From: an uncultured Planctomycetales bacterium
Lineage (GTDB): Bacteria; Planctomycetota; Planctomycetia; Pirellulales; S012-138
DNA: 64,000 bases
Assembly (NCBI GenBank): GCA_937982665.1
Contig: CALJLD010000295.1
Span: 5,564 to 69,563 of the forward strand
Direction of reading: 5' to 3'
In this document: piece by piece, positions 44,945-53,423 of the stretch
How positions within the stretch are numbered: position 1 is the first letter of the stretch
How the letters are laid out: each line of letters begins with the position of its first letter
Made by a program: the position numbers and the translations under genes
Notes under the pieces: model-generated
What the model was told of the DNA's origin: nothing
Database searches by the model: none
What the model saw: the letters and a program-made list of their open reading frames with translations, nothing else

Positions 44945-46123
44945 TCACTTCGATGACTCGTGTCGTCGTTGGGCTTCGGCGAGCACACCGGTTGCAAAAG
45001 CGACAATGTCGTCGCGTTCGGCTCCCAATTCAGTCAATTGCGGGTAATCGCCACTTGCGGAGGCCAACTCTGCCGCGGATGGCGCGAAGCCACTTGTCAT
45101 TGCGCCGGCCGGCAAGAATTTTCGCGTCGCTTCCAAGGCTTCAGACTCGTGGCCTGTTCGCGCGAGAAAGGCGATGAAAACCTCGGCTGGCCCCGCACCA
45201 TGCTCAGCATACGGCAAGGACTCGGCTTTCGCCTGGAAGTAATCGCGTGCCGCGTTCCAGTCCGTCTGCTCAGTAGAGACAAGTCCGCGAAAGAAAATCG
45301 CATGCGCGGCATACGTATCCGAGAACGGCTCTTCCGCGGCGTATTGAAACTGTCGATCCAGCCGCTGCCCGTATTCGCAGAGATCCAACGCGAGCCGTAG
45401 CACATCGTGATCGTCGACTTCGCGGGCGAAACGCACGACCGCATTCAAGTGCGATGTATCGATGTGATAGGCATGCTCACCGAAGAGCCAGTCACGGTCA
45501 GCGATGAGTTCCGCAACGCTGGAGTCTTCCGGTGGTTTTCCCTCTTGTTGTTGGATTTCGCTCCACAGGTTGGTCAGCAGTTGGCTATGCAAATCCGCGA
45601 TCAACAACGGCGCCACAGCCAGACGCTGCTCGCGCGGTTGGTTGTACATGGTGCTGTCGTAGAGAGTGATGGCGTTGCAGATGCCGAAGTGCTTTAAGAC
45701 TTGCTTGAAGCCGCCGGCAGGCGCCACGCCTTCATGGACGGCAACCTCCACGTACTCTTCGCGGCTCTCGTCGTCAGGCGTGAACGATGCAATCCTTTCC
45801 GCCGTGGCCTGACGGTCAGTCAAGTGCCGCAGGTAGAACCAGGCATCGCGCGGGTGGCCTGCGTCCAACAACCGGAAGCCGATCTCGCGACACGCTTCGA
45901 GGTATCCTTCCTCTACCGCGGTTCGCTGTTCATCATCCAAGTCTTCAAGCCTTCCGGTCCAAACGACGGGCAGGCCCAGCCGCAGGCGGATGGAGACCAG
46001 GCTCACATCAAACGCTTGATGGAACTGCCCTTTCTCGATCAGCCAACCGATCAGCCGTTCCGCCGCCTCGGACGGATCCTTATCGGACAACGTGCGAACT
46101 TCTTCAAAGATGGGATCGTGCAT
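44945..46123 (-). CDS. Hypothetical cytoplasmic helical protein (392 aa)
   Basis: ATG 46123 (MHDPIFEEVRTLSDKDPSEA) was chosen over an upstream frame start. The protein is mostly helical with TPR-like segments (AERLIGWLIEKGQFHQAFDV, AHAIFFRGLVSTEQTDWNAA, HESEALEATRKFL). No signal peptide or membrane segment. I do not recognise a family beyond a planctomycete-type hypothetical. A single gene convergent with the sulfatase; 485 bases separate it from the next gene. Confidence 0.7.
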   Translation of the reverse strand: MHDPIFEEVRTLSDKDPSEAAERLIGWLIEKGQFHQAFDVSLVSIRLRLGLPVVWTGRLEDLDDEQRTAVEEGYLEACREIGFRLLDAGHPRDAWFYLRHLTDRQATAERIASFTPDDESREEYVEVAVHEGVAPAGGFKQVLKHFGICNAITLYDSTMYNQPREQRLAVAPLLIADLHSQLLTNLWSEIQQQEGKPPEDSSVAELIADRDWLFGEHAYHIDTSHLNAVVRFAREVDDHDVLRLALDLCEYGQRLDRQFQYAAEEPFSDTYAAHAIFFRGLVSTEQTDWNAARDYFQAKAESLPYAEHGAGPAEVFIAFLARTGHESEALEATRKFLPAGAMTSGFAPSAAELASASGDYPQLTELGAERDDIVAFATGVLAEAQRRHESSK

Positions 46124-46608
46124 GAACTCAACGCGCCACAAACAACAGGTCAGAACCGTAAACGGCTAGTCTATCGCATCACAACCGCGTGACCAACGGT
46201 GAGCCATAACCAGCAGTTAGCGTCGCCTGCAATTTGTTGTGGTCCTTCTTCGATGCGAGGCTTGGAAGGTTCGACAGCTGAAGTGCGAATCAAGCCAGGC
46301 CTCAATCCAGACACTGCAAAACCGTAGACAGTGGCCAACAACGCTGACCGCGTCAAAAGTTTTGAATCAATTGCCAAAGAGCATGCTGGCAATTTCCAAT
46401 AGAAGCTGCGCAGCGGTCAAGGCGCAGATTTAAGAAACTTCGGACCGACACATCTCACCATCTGGCGATCAACTCGCGAACCCACCACGTTTTTTTGAGT
46501 TTTCTAGGGGGCGCACGTGGCGGCGATAACCGGGTTTAGCCACCCATGCGCCCACCAGTCCGCGCGCCGCATATTGGAGTTCTTTATGACAACTCCAAGT
46601 TGGCGAAG
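46124..46608. other. Intergenic region
   Basis: 485 bases between two minus-strand genes. Small open frames exist on both strands without coding features. I see no hairpin with a T-tail, no RNA gene and no repeat. Confidence 0.4.
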
Positions 46609-48252
46609 TCAGTCGCCTGACGACGACGCTTGGTTCCATTGGCTGGCTCGAATTTGCGCATCGAATCGAGCCAAGGTTGTTCGCGTGAGCAAGATGGCCA
46701 CGCCCCAACAGACGGCAATCTGAACCAACACGATTGAAGAGAACTGCTGCACCGTCAAGTCGTACGCGTTTGCCCAACTTGAGCGTGGCGTGCCTGCGAT
46801 GTACAGCGAGCCCAGCGGAGTCATCGCGGCGGCCTTGGGTAATCCAACAACAAACAACGCAACCGTGACCAAAGGCAGAAAGACGGCCCAAGCCAAGCCG
46901 CGCGAAGCAACAGCTTTGTCCGTCGCCGCGTGCGAGAAATGTGCAAACGCGGCCGCGAAGTAAAGCACGGCATAAGCCAGGCCCAAGCAACAAATCACAA
47001 CGCAAGAACTCCAGGGGATTCGCCCGGAAGCGGCTGTGGCCATCCACATCACAAGGCAAGCCAGAACATAACCGCGACCGCGCATCCAAGCCGCCTTGAT
47101 GCTGGCGGCAAGAAAATGCTGACCGGCAAGCGGCGTGGTGAGTAGCAGTTCCAAACGACCACTGCGCTCTTGCATGTTGCTATCCCATAGTCCGGAGAGA
47201 AACGCCATCGGCACCAAGGCCAGGTGGAAACAAGCGGCGGCCAGCATCGCCTCGCCACCGGCGGCTTCAATCAATCGAAGTTGGCCAACCGCCAGCCACG
47301 ACGGCCATTCACTGCGGTAAAGCAACCAGCATGAGTAAAGCCCTACCGTCGCCCAAGCGAGATACAAGTTGACGTTCCCTTTGAAGCGACTGACGCGCCG
47401 CGCTGTCCACCAACTGAGCGGGTTTGTTCCCAACAAGATTTGCGAGCGTGAACGTCGATCGTGATTGCCGTAGTTCTCTTCGTAGTAGTGAGTTCGCAGC
47501 CTGGCGGAAAGCCGCCACCAGCAAAGAAGAATCAGTGCCGCAAGAAACATCCCGACTGTCAGCGTGCGAGCCGCGAAATCCACGCCAGGGAACCCGCCGA
47601 CTTCCCGCATCAGGCGAAACGGGTTGATCCAACGCTCCGCGTCAACATATGCCGCCAGCGAGTGTCCGCCCTGCCAATCCGCTTTCCAGGCGTAGAACCG
47701 CGGCACAAAGTAGGAGCCCAATAACCCGAAGAGGAATAGGTAGAGAAGAATGGCGACCAACACAAGCCGCTCCAATAAGCGACGCAGCCAGACCGGTTCG
47801 TAGGCTACAACCGCCAACAACAGACCGGCCAAAGTTCCCGTAAGCAGTGGGACAAGGCTAACAGCAACAACTTGCGACGCGCTGATCGCTCCCAACCCCC
47901 AGCCGGCGACAATAAACGGCAAAGCGGCGGACAAGATGAGCGTCACCCTCAACATCCCTGTTAAGGCGTGTGCGAGGATGATTTTGGCGTCGGAAGAAGG
48001 CGTAACGAGCTGAAACTCGGCAGCGCGGCTCTTGGGAAACTGGGCCAATCGCCAGCCGACAAAGCATCCACCCGCCACTAGCGCCGTCATGATGAACGAA
48101 GTTGCCAAACGGTTGGCGGCGAGGGCCGTGGAATCAGAACTCCCGATCCAAATCCAGGCGGCCACAACACAAGTGACTGCAATCGCGGCAGCGCGCATAC
48201 CAAATGACTGCGCGGTGGCGCGCATCTGGATTCTGAGTTGTGCGCGAAGCAT
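46609..48252 (-). CDS. Polytopic membrane protein, ABC-2 permease-like
   Basis: 547 residues with some twelve hydrophobic helices (IAVTCVVAAWIWIG, IVAGWGLGAISASQVV, LVLVAILLYLFLFGLLGSYF, LLLTTPLAGQHFLAASI and others). The RSGRLELLLTTPL-like segment between helices is typical of ABC-2 permeases, where it reads RE-GTLELLL-PL. No ATPase gene is adjacent, so the partner is elsewhere or the function differs. The DUF1559-like lipoprotein gene is upstream on its strand. Confidence 0.65.
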   Translation of the reverse strand: MLRAQLRIQMRATAQSFGMRAAAIAVTCVVAAWIWIGSSDSTALAANRLATSFIMTALVAGGCFVGWRLAQFPKSRAAEFQLVTPSSDAKIILAHALTGMLRVTLILSAALPFIVAGWGLGAISASQVVAVSLVPLLTGTLAGLLLAVVAYEPVWLRRLLERLVLVAILLYLFLFGLLGSYFVPRFYAWKADWQGGHSLAAYVDAERWINPFRLMREVGGFPGVDFAARTLTVGMFLAALILLCWWRLSARLRTHYYEENYGNHDRRSRSQILLGTNPLSWWTARRVSRFKGNVNLYLAWATVGLYSCWLLYRSEWPSWLAVGQLRLIEAAGGEAMLAAACFHLALVPMAFLSGLWDSNMQERSGRLELLLTTPLAGQHFLAASIKAAWMRGRGYVLACLVMWMATAASGRIPWSSCVVICCLGLAYAVLYFAAAFAHFSHAATDKAVASRGLAWAVFLPLVTVALFVVGLPKAAAMTPLGSLYIAGTPRSSWANAYDLTVQQFSSIVLVQIAVCWGVAILLTRTTLARFDAQIRASQWNQASSSGD

Positions 48253-48364
48253 GTTGGCCTAACCCTTGCGTTCAGGAGAGTTGTGCAAGGATAGGCTGCG
48301 GTGGAAGAAAATTCCCCGCGGTGAAACGCCATCAAGGGCGTTGTGATGGACAGCGGATCGATGG

Positions 48365-49264
48365 CTAGCCGCTTGTAGGCGATGTACCGTCTGTATCGCC
48401 TGACGCGGCATCAGCAGCGTCCGAGTCTTGGCCGTCATTATCGGCCGGCTTGACGTACTTCAGCGCTTCCCATTTTGTCTCGCGTTGATCATCGCGCTGG
48501 AACAAGCGATCGATCTCTTTGACGTCCGCATCTTTGCGGATGCGGTGCAAATCGCCCGAGACGGTAACGATCAAGAAAAAGTCTTCACCGTCGATACCAA
48601 ACCGGGTTACGTCCGCTTCCTCGGCCGGGTTGAACGGGAAGTCTTCAGGGCTGGTCCATGGCACCGCGCGGCTGGGATGGCACTCGACCAAGAGGGCCGT
48701 TTCGCTCAAGCCATCGGTGATGCCTTTGCGGCTGGGCGGCATGCCAGGCTTTTCGCATGCCAAGATTCCTCCGTCTCCAGCCAGAGCCTGGATCGTTGTG
48801 CTGCCGGGCTTTCGCTCGGCGAATTCCTTCGCTTGTGGCGTCAGGAAGATCTCCGGCATCTTCTCCACCAGCGGTAGATTGTGTTCACTGTCCCAGGGCT
48901 CGTCCGTATTGAACTGTTCAAACAGTTCTTGATGCCCCAATTCCGGCAAGATCCACACTCGCCAACTGAGGTGAGGACGTGCCCAAAACGGCTGGCCCTC
49001 TTGAACATAAGATGGGAAGCCATTTTTCGCGTCGTAATGATCTGAGATCGCCTGAACGATCTTTTGCATTTGCTGGCCGCGAATCTCCCAAGGCTCGGGT
49101 TCTTTGTTAGCTTCGTCCTGCGCAGAAGTCTGAGCAATTGGCAAGTGAGAGCCGTCATCGCCTGGCTGTTGATCAACTTCTCGACAACCGATGGTCAGCA
49201 AACTAGCGACAAGTACAGCCGTAACCCGAACGAATCTATGTTTGAGCATGCGATGACTTGCCAT
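48365..49264 (-). CDS. DUF1559-like lipoprotein
   Basis: 299 residues from ATG 49264. The signal ends VLVASLLTIGC, a lipobox with Cys at about residue 22. From 60 on the sequence follows the planctomycete DUF1559 / SBP_bac_10 pattern (KIVQAISDHYDAKNGFPS, LSWRVWILPELGHQELFEQF, EMPEIFLTP) and includes a GISD-like segment KGITDGLSETALLVEC. It lacks the prepilin N-terminus that usual DUF1559 proteins have, being lipid-anchored instead. The end is acidic. Probably an envelope protein; role unknown. Confidence 0.8.
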   Translation of the reverse strand: MASHRMLKHRFVRVTAVLVASLLTIGCREVDQQPGDDGSHLPIAQTSAQDEANKEPEPWEIRGQQMQKIVQAISDHYDAKNGFPSYVQEGQPFWARPHLSWRVWILPELGHQELFEQFNTDEPWDSEHNLPLVEKMPEIFLTPQAKEFAERKPGSTTIQALAGDGGILACEKPGMPPSRKGITDGLSETALLVECHPSRAVPWTSPEDFPFNPAEEADVTRFGIDGEDFFLIVTVSGDLHRIRKDADVKEIDRLFQRDDQRETKWEALKYVKPADNDGQDSDAADAASGDTDGTSPTSG

Positions 49265-49404
49265 GGTGGCAGCCTTTTGAGTCGGTGGGTGCGATTTCAA
49301 GAACAAGCCCGCAATCAAATACGACAGCCCCGGCAACATTGGTCAGCAAAATCGCCGGACTTCCAACAGTCTCACATCATGCGACGGCTGGGCGAAACAC
49401 TCCG

Positions 49405-50880
49405 TTAGGCCAAATACTTCCCACGAAATTCCGCCAAAGCGTTGAGAGCCGGTTTTGCACGAAGCTGCGAGTCGAACAGCCCTGACGACGGGAACCTGGC
49501 ATCGGGCTGATCGGAAAGCCGGTTCCATATCACGGATTGAATAAACGGTTTCGCCAGAATGACTCGCAGGACACGCGAAAGCCAGTCCGCTTGCCATTCG
49601 GGTGTGGGCCCGCCAGGCGCTATTCTCGCATTAACCGCTGAATGCGAGGATTCGTCGCCGGAGGGACCAGACGTGGAAGGCGCCGTCAAGAAGACGGTCA
49701 GCGGAACATCAACAATGCTCCATTGATCCAGCAGTTGGCTGATGTCCATTGCATCGCGCGCCAAACTTCCGTCAGGCTCAAATCCCAGATTGATTTCCAA
49801 GCCCACTCCAGCCAGTCCAAGACCAGCGCGAATCAATGTGTCCGCCACATAGAGAGGCGGATCAATTTCCATGCGGTTCATGTATTCGGCCCAAGGCCGA
49901 TCAAACGTCATGATGATGGGCGTGTCCAAATCACAGCGGCGAATCACATCCACGGTATGCACCGCAATTCGCAAGCGGTCTTCCGGCATCAGGTGAAGCG
50001 CGGAACCAATATTCAATCGCGCCGCGCAGTTCCACATATCGATCTTTCCGCGGTAACGCTTCACCGCGGCCGTTGTGAACTCCATGGCTGACATGTGCAA
50101 ACTGTCAAACGACTTTGAGCCATCTCTTGCCCAGGCCGGCGCGGAATGCTGATCGAATGCCACGAGTGGTCCGGCGATCGCTTTGAGTTGACTTTGTTTG
50201 GCCCAATCGACCTGACGATCTACCAGATCCCAATCGTATCGAGTTTCGGTTTGTTCAATGTGTCCCCAGGTCACCGGCAATGCAACACATGCCACGGCGG
50301 ATGATAACGCTGTGCGGACGGGTTGCTCGTCCGTCGCGGAATCCATGCGAATTCCCAAACACAGATCGATCTTGGGTGTTGTGCTGACGCGCGCGGCAAT
50401 GGCCTGATCGGCATAGCAACCGATGAGCAGATCGGTAGCGTCTAATGCCGTGACCACGGCTTGCTCCGCCAGCGCGGCGGCGGCTTTGGGTTCCTGCTGA
50501 CTTGTGGCGGCTTGAGCCAGCAGGTGTTGCGCTTGATCAAGCGTCGCGATCAACGCCGGGCTGGGCTCCAAGCCTGCTTCCTGCCATTCGGCGAGTTGAT
50601 TGCGAGCGCGATTGACGCAGCCTCGGGCAAGCTCGACCTGAAGGTGGTACGGCTTCTCTCGTTCAATTAACCAGCCCGTGGCCAACATGATCTCGCCACG
50701 GCCAGCGATTTCCCAGAGCAGATGAACGCAGCCGCCTTCGTCAGTGGTCCTGTCGATCTCGAATCCGTCATCCGTCCGGCGGGATTTTGAAGGCCAGATG
50801 GACCTGTCATGCCCGGTCACATACGCCCGCTCGATGGCGTCGTCTCGCACGCGGTCATGAGGGTAGACCACAAATCGCAT
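49405..50880 (-). CDS. GH10-like (xylanase fold) protein without obvious acid/base residue
   Basis: 491 residues. Residues 1-170 are a family-specific N-terminal part. Residues 190-470 resemble a glycoside hydrolase family 10 barrel: ALPVTWGHIEQTETRYDWDLVDRQVDWA, VKRYRGKIDMWN, and RAGLGLAGVGLEINLGF. In GH10 the acid/base Glu lies in WDVVNEA, here WNCAARLN, so it is missing. The nucleophile-like Glu may remain in GLEINLG. No signal peptide, unlike secreted xylanases. It may bind rather than cleave glycans. Isolated on its strand. Confidence 0.6.
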   Translation of the reverse strand: MRFVVYPHDRVRDDAIERAYVTGHDRSIWPSKSRRTDDGFEIDRTTDEGGCVHLLWEIAGRGEIMLATGWLIEREKPYHLQVELARGCVNRARNQLAEWQEAGLEPSPALIATLDQAQHLLAQAATSQQEPKAAAALAEQAVVTALDATDLLIGCYADQAIAARVSTTPKIDLCLGIRMDSATDEQPVRTALSSAVACVALPVTWGHIEQTETRYDWDLVDRQVDWAKQSQLKAIAGPLVAFDQHSAPAWARDGSKSFDSLHMSAMEFTTAAVKRYRGKIDMWNCAARLNIGSALHLMPEDRLRIAVHTVDVIRRCDLDTPIIMTFDRPWAEYMNRMEIDPPLYVADTLIRAGLGLAGVGLEINLGFEPDGSLARDAMDISQLLDQWSIVDVPLTVFLTAPSTSGPSGDESSHSAVNARIAPGGPTPEWQADWLSRVLRVILAKPFIQSVIWNRLSDQPDARFPSSGLFDSQLRAKPALNALAEFRGKYLA

Positions 50881-51287
50881 GGGCGCTCGAGGGATAACAG
50901 GGCGAGGCGGCGGACGTCATAAACTTGGTTCGGTGGATTCGGCGAAATCTTACAGCAGGCTGTGACGGTAAATGACGATCGGCGCGAAATGTGCCAAATC
51001 CAGACGAGGCGCAATTCCGAACGGAGTCTAGTCAACTGGTGCTGGCGCTTCAAGTTATGAGCGAATCCCGCAGCCGTCGCTCGCTTTGGGTAAACAAGCG
51101 CAGGCGAAACGGTTATTCCGAATCTTCAGCCTGTGGGGCCAATTCCATCTCGTGGGAATGGCAAGAGTTTTTCACTTCAAGGAATGGATGGCGGTCCAAT
51201 TCGTTGACCCACCCAATCCGCATGCCTACGATAAAGTTGTGCACTATTGCTCGCGTTTCTTCTTATTCGATGCAAAAGGAAACTGAC
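50881..51287. other. Divergent intergenic region
   Basis: 407 bases between the divergent GH10-like gene and the hydrolase gene, without RNA or repeat features that I can identify. Confidence 0.4.
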
Positions 51288-52190
51288 ATGCCCTTGCGCA
51301 GTTTTCTAATTCCCATGTTCCTTCTCGCTGCAACCACTCTGGTTGCCGTCAGCAACCCTGTGTATGGCCAACGAGGCCGAGGCAAGGACGTTGAAGAGAT
51401 TGAGTTGACGACGAAAGACAACGTCATCATCAAGGCCAACTATTACGACGGCTCCGGGTCCAAGGACACTGTGCCAATCATTGCCGTCCACGGCGAAGGC
51501 GGGCAGCGTTCCGACTTGGACATGCTGGCGAAAGCCCTGCAAGCGGAAGGGCATGCCGTGATTGTGCCGGACCTGCGCGGCCATGGCGATAGCACCAATG
51601 TGCAAGGCCAGGACGATACCAAACTGGACCACAACAAGATGCGGCCTGCCGACTTTGCCGCGGCAGCTCTCGACCTCGAGGCTTGCAAGAAATACTTCAA
51701 GGAACTCAACAACGACCAGAAAGTAAATATCGAGAACCTGACACTCGTGGGCACCGGCGAACTTGGTTCGTTACTCAGCTTTGCGTATGCGGGTGAAGAC
51801 TGGCTTGTCCCGCCGTTTGGTCGCTTCAAGCAAGGACAAGACGTTAAAGCCGTTGTGATGTTCACGCCTGCCCAGCGGGTCAAGACCATTCGGGCAGCCG
51901 GATATTTGGATGACCAATCCGTTCGCCGAGAGATCTCCTTTTTTCTGATCGTGAACGACAGGGACGCCAGTGCCAAGCGCAACGCCACACGTTTGGAAGA
52001 TGCCCTGCAGCGTGCTTCCGCCAACCGCGACGACAAAGAACGGATTGCCCGACTGGATGTGCCCACCACGCTCAAAGGGGCAAAGATTCTGGAAGTGCAA
52101 GAGGCCGACGAAATCTTGCGTCGCATTAACCTGTTCATCAAATTGCGCGTTTCGGACAAGAATCACGAGTGGAACGAGCGCAGCCGCTAG
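51288..52190 (+). CDS. Exported alpha/beta-hydrolase-fold protein (nucleophile missing)
   Basis: 300 residues from ATG 51288 with AAAGGA upstream. Signal peptide MPLRSFLIPMFLLAATTLV, cut near YGQ. An alpha/beta hydrolase core follows: VPIIAVHGEGGQRSDLDML, HAVIVPDLRGHGDS, and LTLVGTGELGSLLSF where LVGHSxGG should stand. The serine nucleophile of GxSxG is replaced by Gly, so esterase activity is unlikely. It is a planctomycete hypothetical of unknown role. The DUF1559 gene follows 96 bases later. Confidence 0.75.
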   Translation: MPLRSFLIPMFLLAATTLVAVSNPVYGQRGRGKDVEEIELTTKDNVIIKANYYDGSGSKDTVPIIAVHGEGGQRSDLDMLAKALQAEGHAVIVPDLRGHGDSTNVQGQDDTKLDHNKMRPADFAAAALDLEACKKYFKELNNDQKVNIENLTLVGTGELGSLLSFAYAGEDWLVPPFGRFKQGQDVKAVVMFTPAQRVKTIRAAGYLDDQSVRREISFFLIVNDRDASAKRNATRLEDALQRASANRDDKERIARLDVPTTLKGAKILEVQEADEILRRINLFIKLRVSDKNHEWNERSR

Positions 52191-52286
52191 TTATACTGTC
52201 ACGCAATCCCGCCGCAGACTCTTCCGCAATTCGTCTGACGATCTCATTGGCCAACACGCCGCGCTGGCCGCAAGGAACCACCTCGC

Positions 52287-53210
52287 ATGAAACTGCGTGG
52301 CTTTACGTTGGTTGAATTGCTTATCAGTATCGCCATCATTGGCGTCCTCATGGCACTGCTGTTGCCGGCCGTGCAAAGCGCCCGCGAAGCCGCTCGCCGC
52401 GCGCACTGTTATAGCAATATGCACCAACTGGGAATTGCGCTGCACATGTTCCATGATGTGCACCAGGTGTTCCCGGCCTCGGGTTGGACGCAAGCTGGCG
52501 CCGGCAACCCGCAAGGAAAGTATGTTGGCTGGCGGCCGCTGACGTTGCCCTACATTGAACAAGAGAACTTGCGGACCATCTATGATTTTGACGTCAACTG
52601 GTGGGAAGGAACCAACCCAACGGTTGCCGGCATTCCCGTGCTGACGTACCAGTGCCCCAGCACGCCGATGCGGAAGCCGGTTCTTTCCGCGATTGCTCAC
52701 GCCCCCCGACCGGCGATGACCTTTCCCGTGCCCATCGCGCCGACAGATTATGAAGCAATCATGGGTGTTCAGCCTTCCTCGATTGACCCAGTGCTTTACG
52801 ACAGCACAAATCGTTTCTCCGTCATGCACCGCAACTCGGAAGTTCCGTTCGGGGCGATCCTTGATGGCTCTTCCCACACGATTGCTTTGGTTGAATGCGC
52901 CGGCCGTCCTTTGACGTACCGCCTGCACCGCGAGCAGTGGGACATCGAGAACGACCAAGGCATTGGTTGGGCAGATAGCGAAGGACCGTTCAGCCTGGAT
53001 GGTTCTGTTGCCGATGCATCCGCCGAGGGTGGACCGTTCGCCATGAACAAGCGCAACGACAACGAGCCGTATAGCTTTCATCCCGGCGGCGGGAATTTCC
53101 TCTTTGCCGATGCGCATGTTGCTTTCGTGAACGAACAAGTTCACATCAAGACATTTGCCGCGCTTTGCACGCGCGCGGCAGGCGAGATTGTCAGCGCGAG
53201 GGATTACTAG
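52287..53210 (+). CDS. DUF1559 pseudopilin-like protein
   Basis: 307 residues. The N-terminus MKLRGFTLVELLISIAIIGVL is a class III prepilin signal (G/F cleavage, methylated Phe, hydrophobic helix). The DUF1559 pattern follows: LLPAVQSAREAARRAHCYSNM, the QLGIALHMFHD turn, DGSSHTIALVEC and at the end HPGGGNFLFADAHV, near the family's H-X9-DG motif. Such proteins are expanded in planctomycetes and are exported by a type II-like prepilin system. Role unknown. AAGGA upstream. Confidence 0.93.
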   Translation: MKLRGFTLVELLISIAIIGVLMALLLPAVQSAREAARRAHCYSNMHQLGIALHMFHDVHQVFPASGWTQAGAGNPQGKYVGWRPLTLPYIEQENLRTIYDFDVNWWEGTNPTVAGIPVLTYQCPSTPMRKPVLSAIAHAPRPAMTFPVPIAPTDYEAIMGVQPSSIDPVLYDSTNRFSVMHRNSEVPFGAILDGSSHTIALVECAGRPLTYRLHREQWDIENDQGIGWADSEGPFSLDGSVADASAEGGPFAMNKRNDNEPYSFHPGGGNFLFADAHVAFVNEQVHIKTFAALCTRAAGEIVSARDY

Positions 53211-53230
53211 AACTTCGCTCACGTGCCCTT

Positions 53231-53275
53231 TGCTTTGGGACCCTCTGCTTTGGGACCCACTTCTTTGGGGCCCTT
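53231..53275 (+). repeat. 15-bp tandem repeat after the DUF1559 gene
   Basis: TGCTTTGGGACCCTC, TGCTTTGGGACCCAC and TTCTTTGGGGCCCTT in tandem; a weaker fourth copy follows. In the frame of the preceding gene, past its stop, the unit would read xALGP without stops. Confidence 0.65.
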
Positions 53276-53423
53276 CGCGTTAGGGCCGCAGCTGCAAGAG
53301 CGCCGAACTGCGCCGAACGTTCGCATCGCTGGAATCTGCCATGTATGCTAATGGCGATTCCGCACACATATCCGCTTGCTCAAATCGCATTGAGTCATTG
53401 CTCCGCGCAACAGGAGAACGCTC

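Noticed and set aside
52191..53222. A 343-codon minus-strand frame
   Set aside because: It is antisense to the DUF1559 gene and its protein has no coherent family features.
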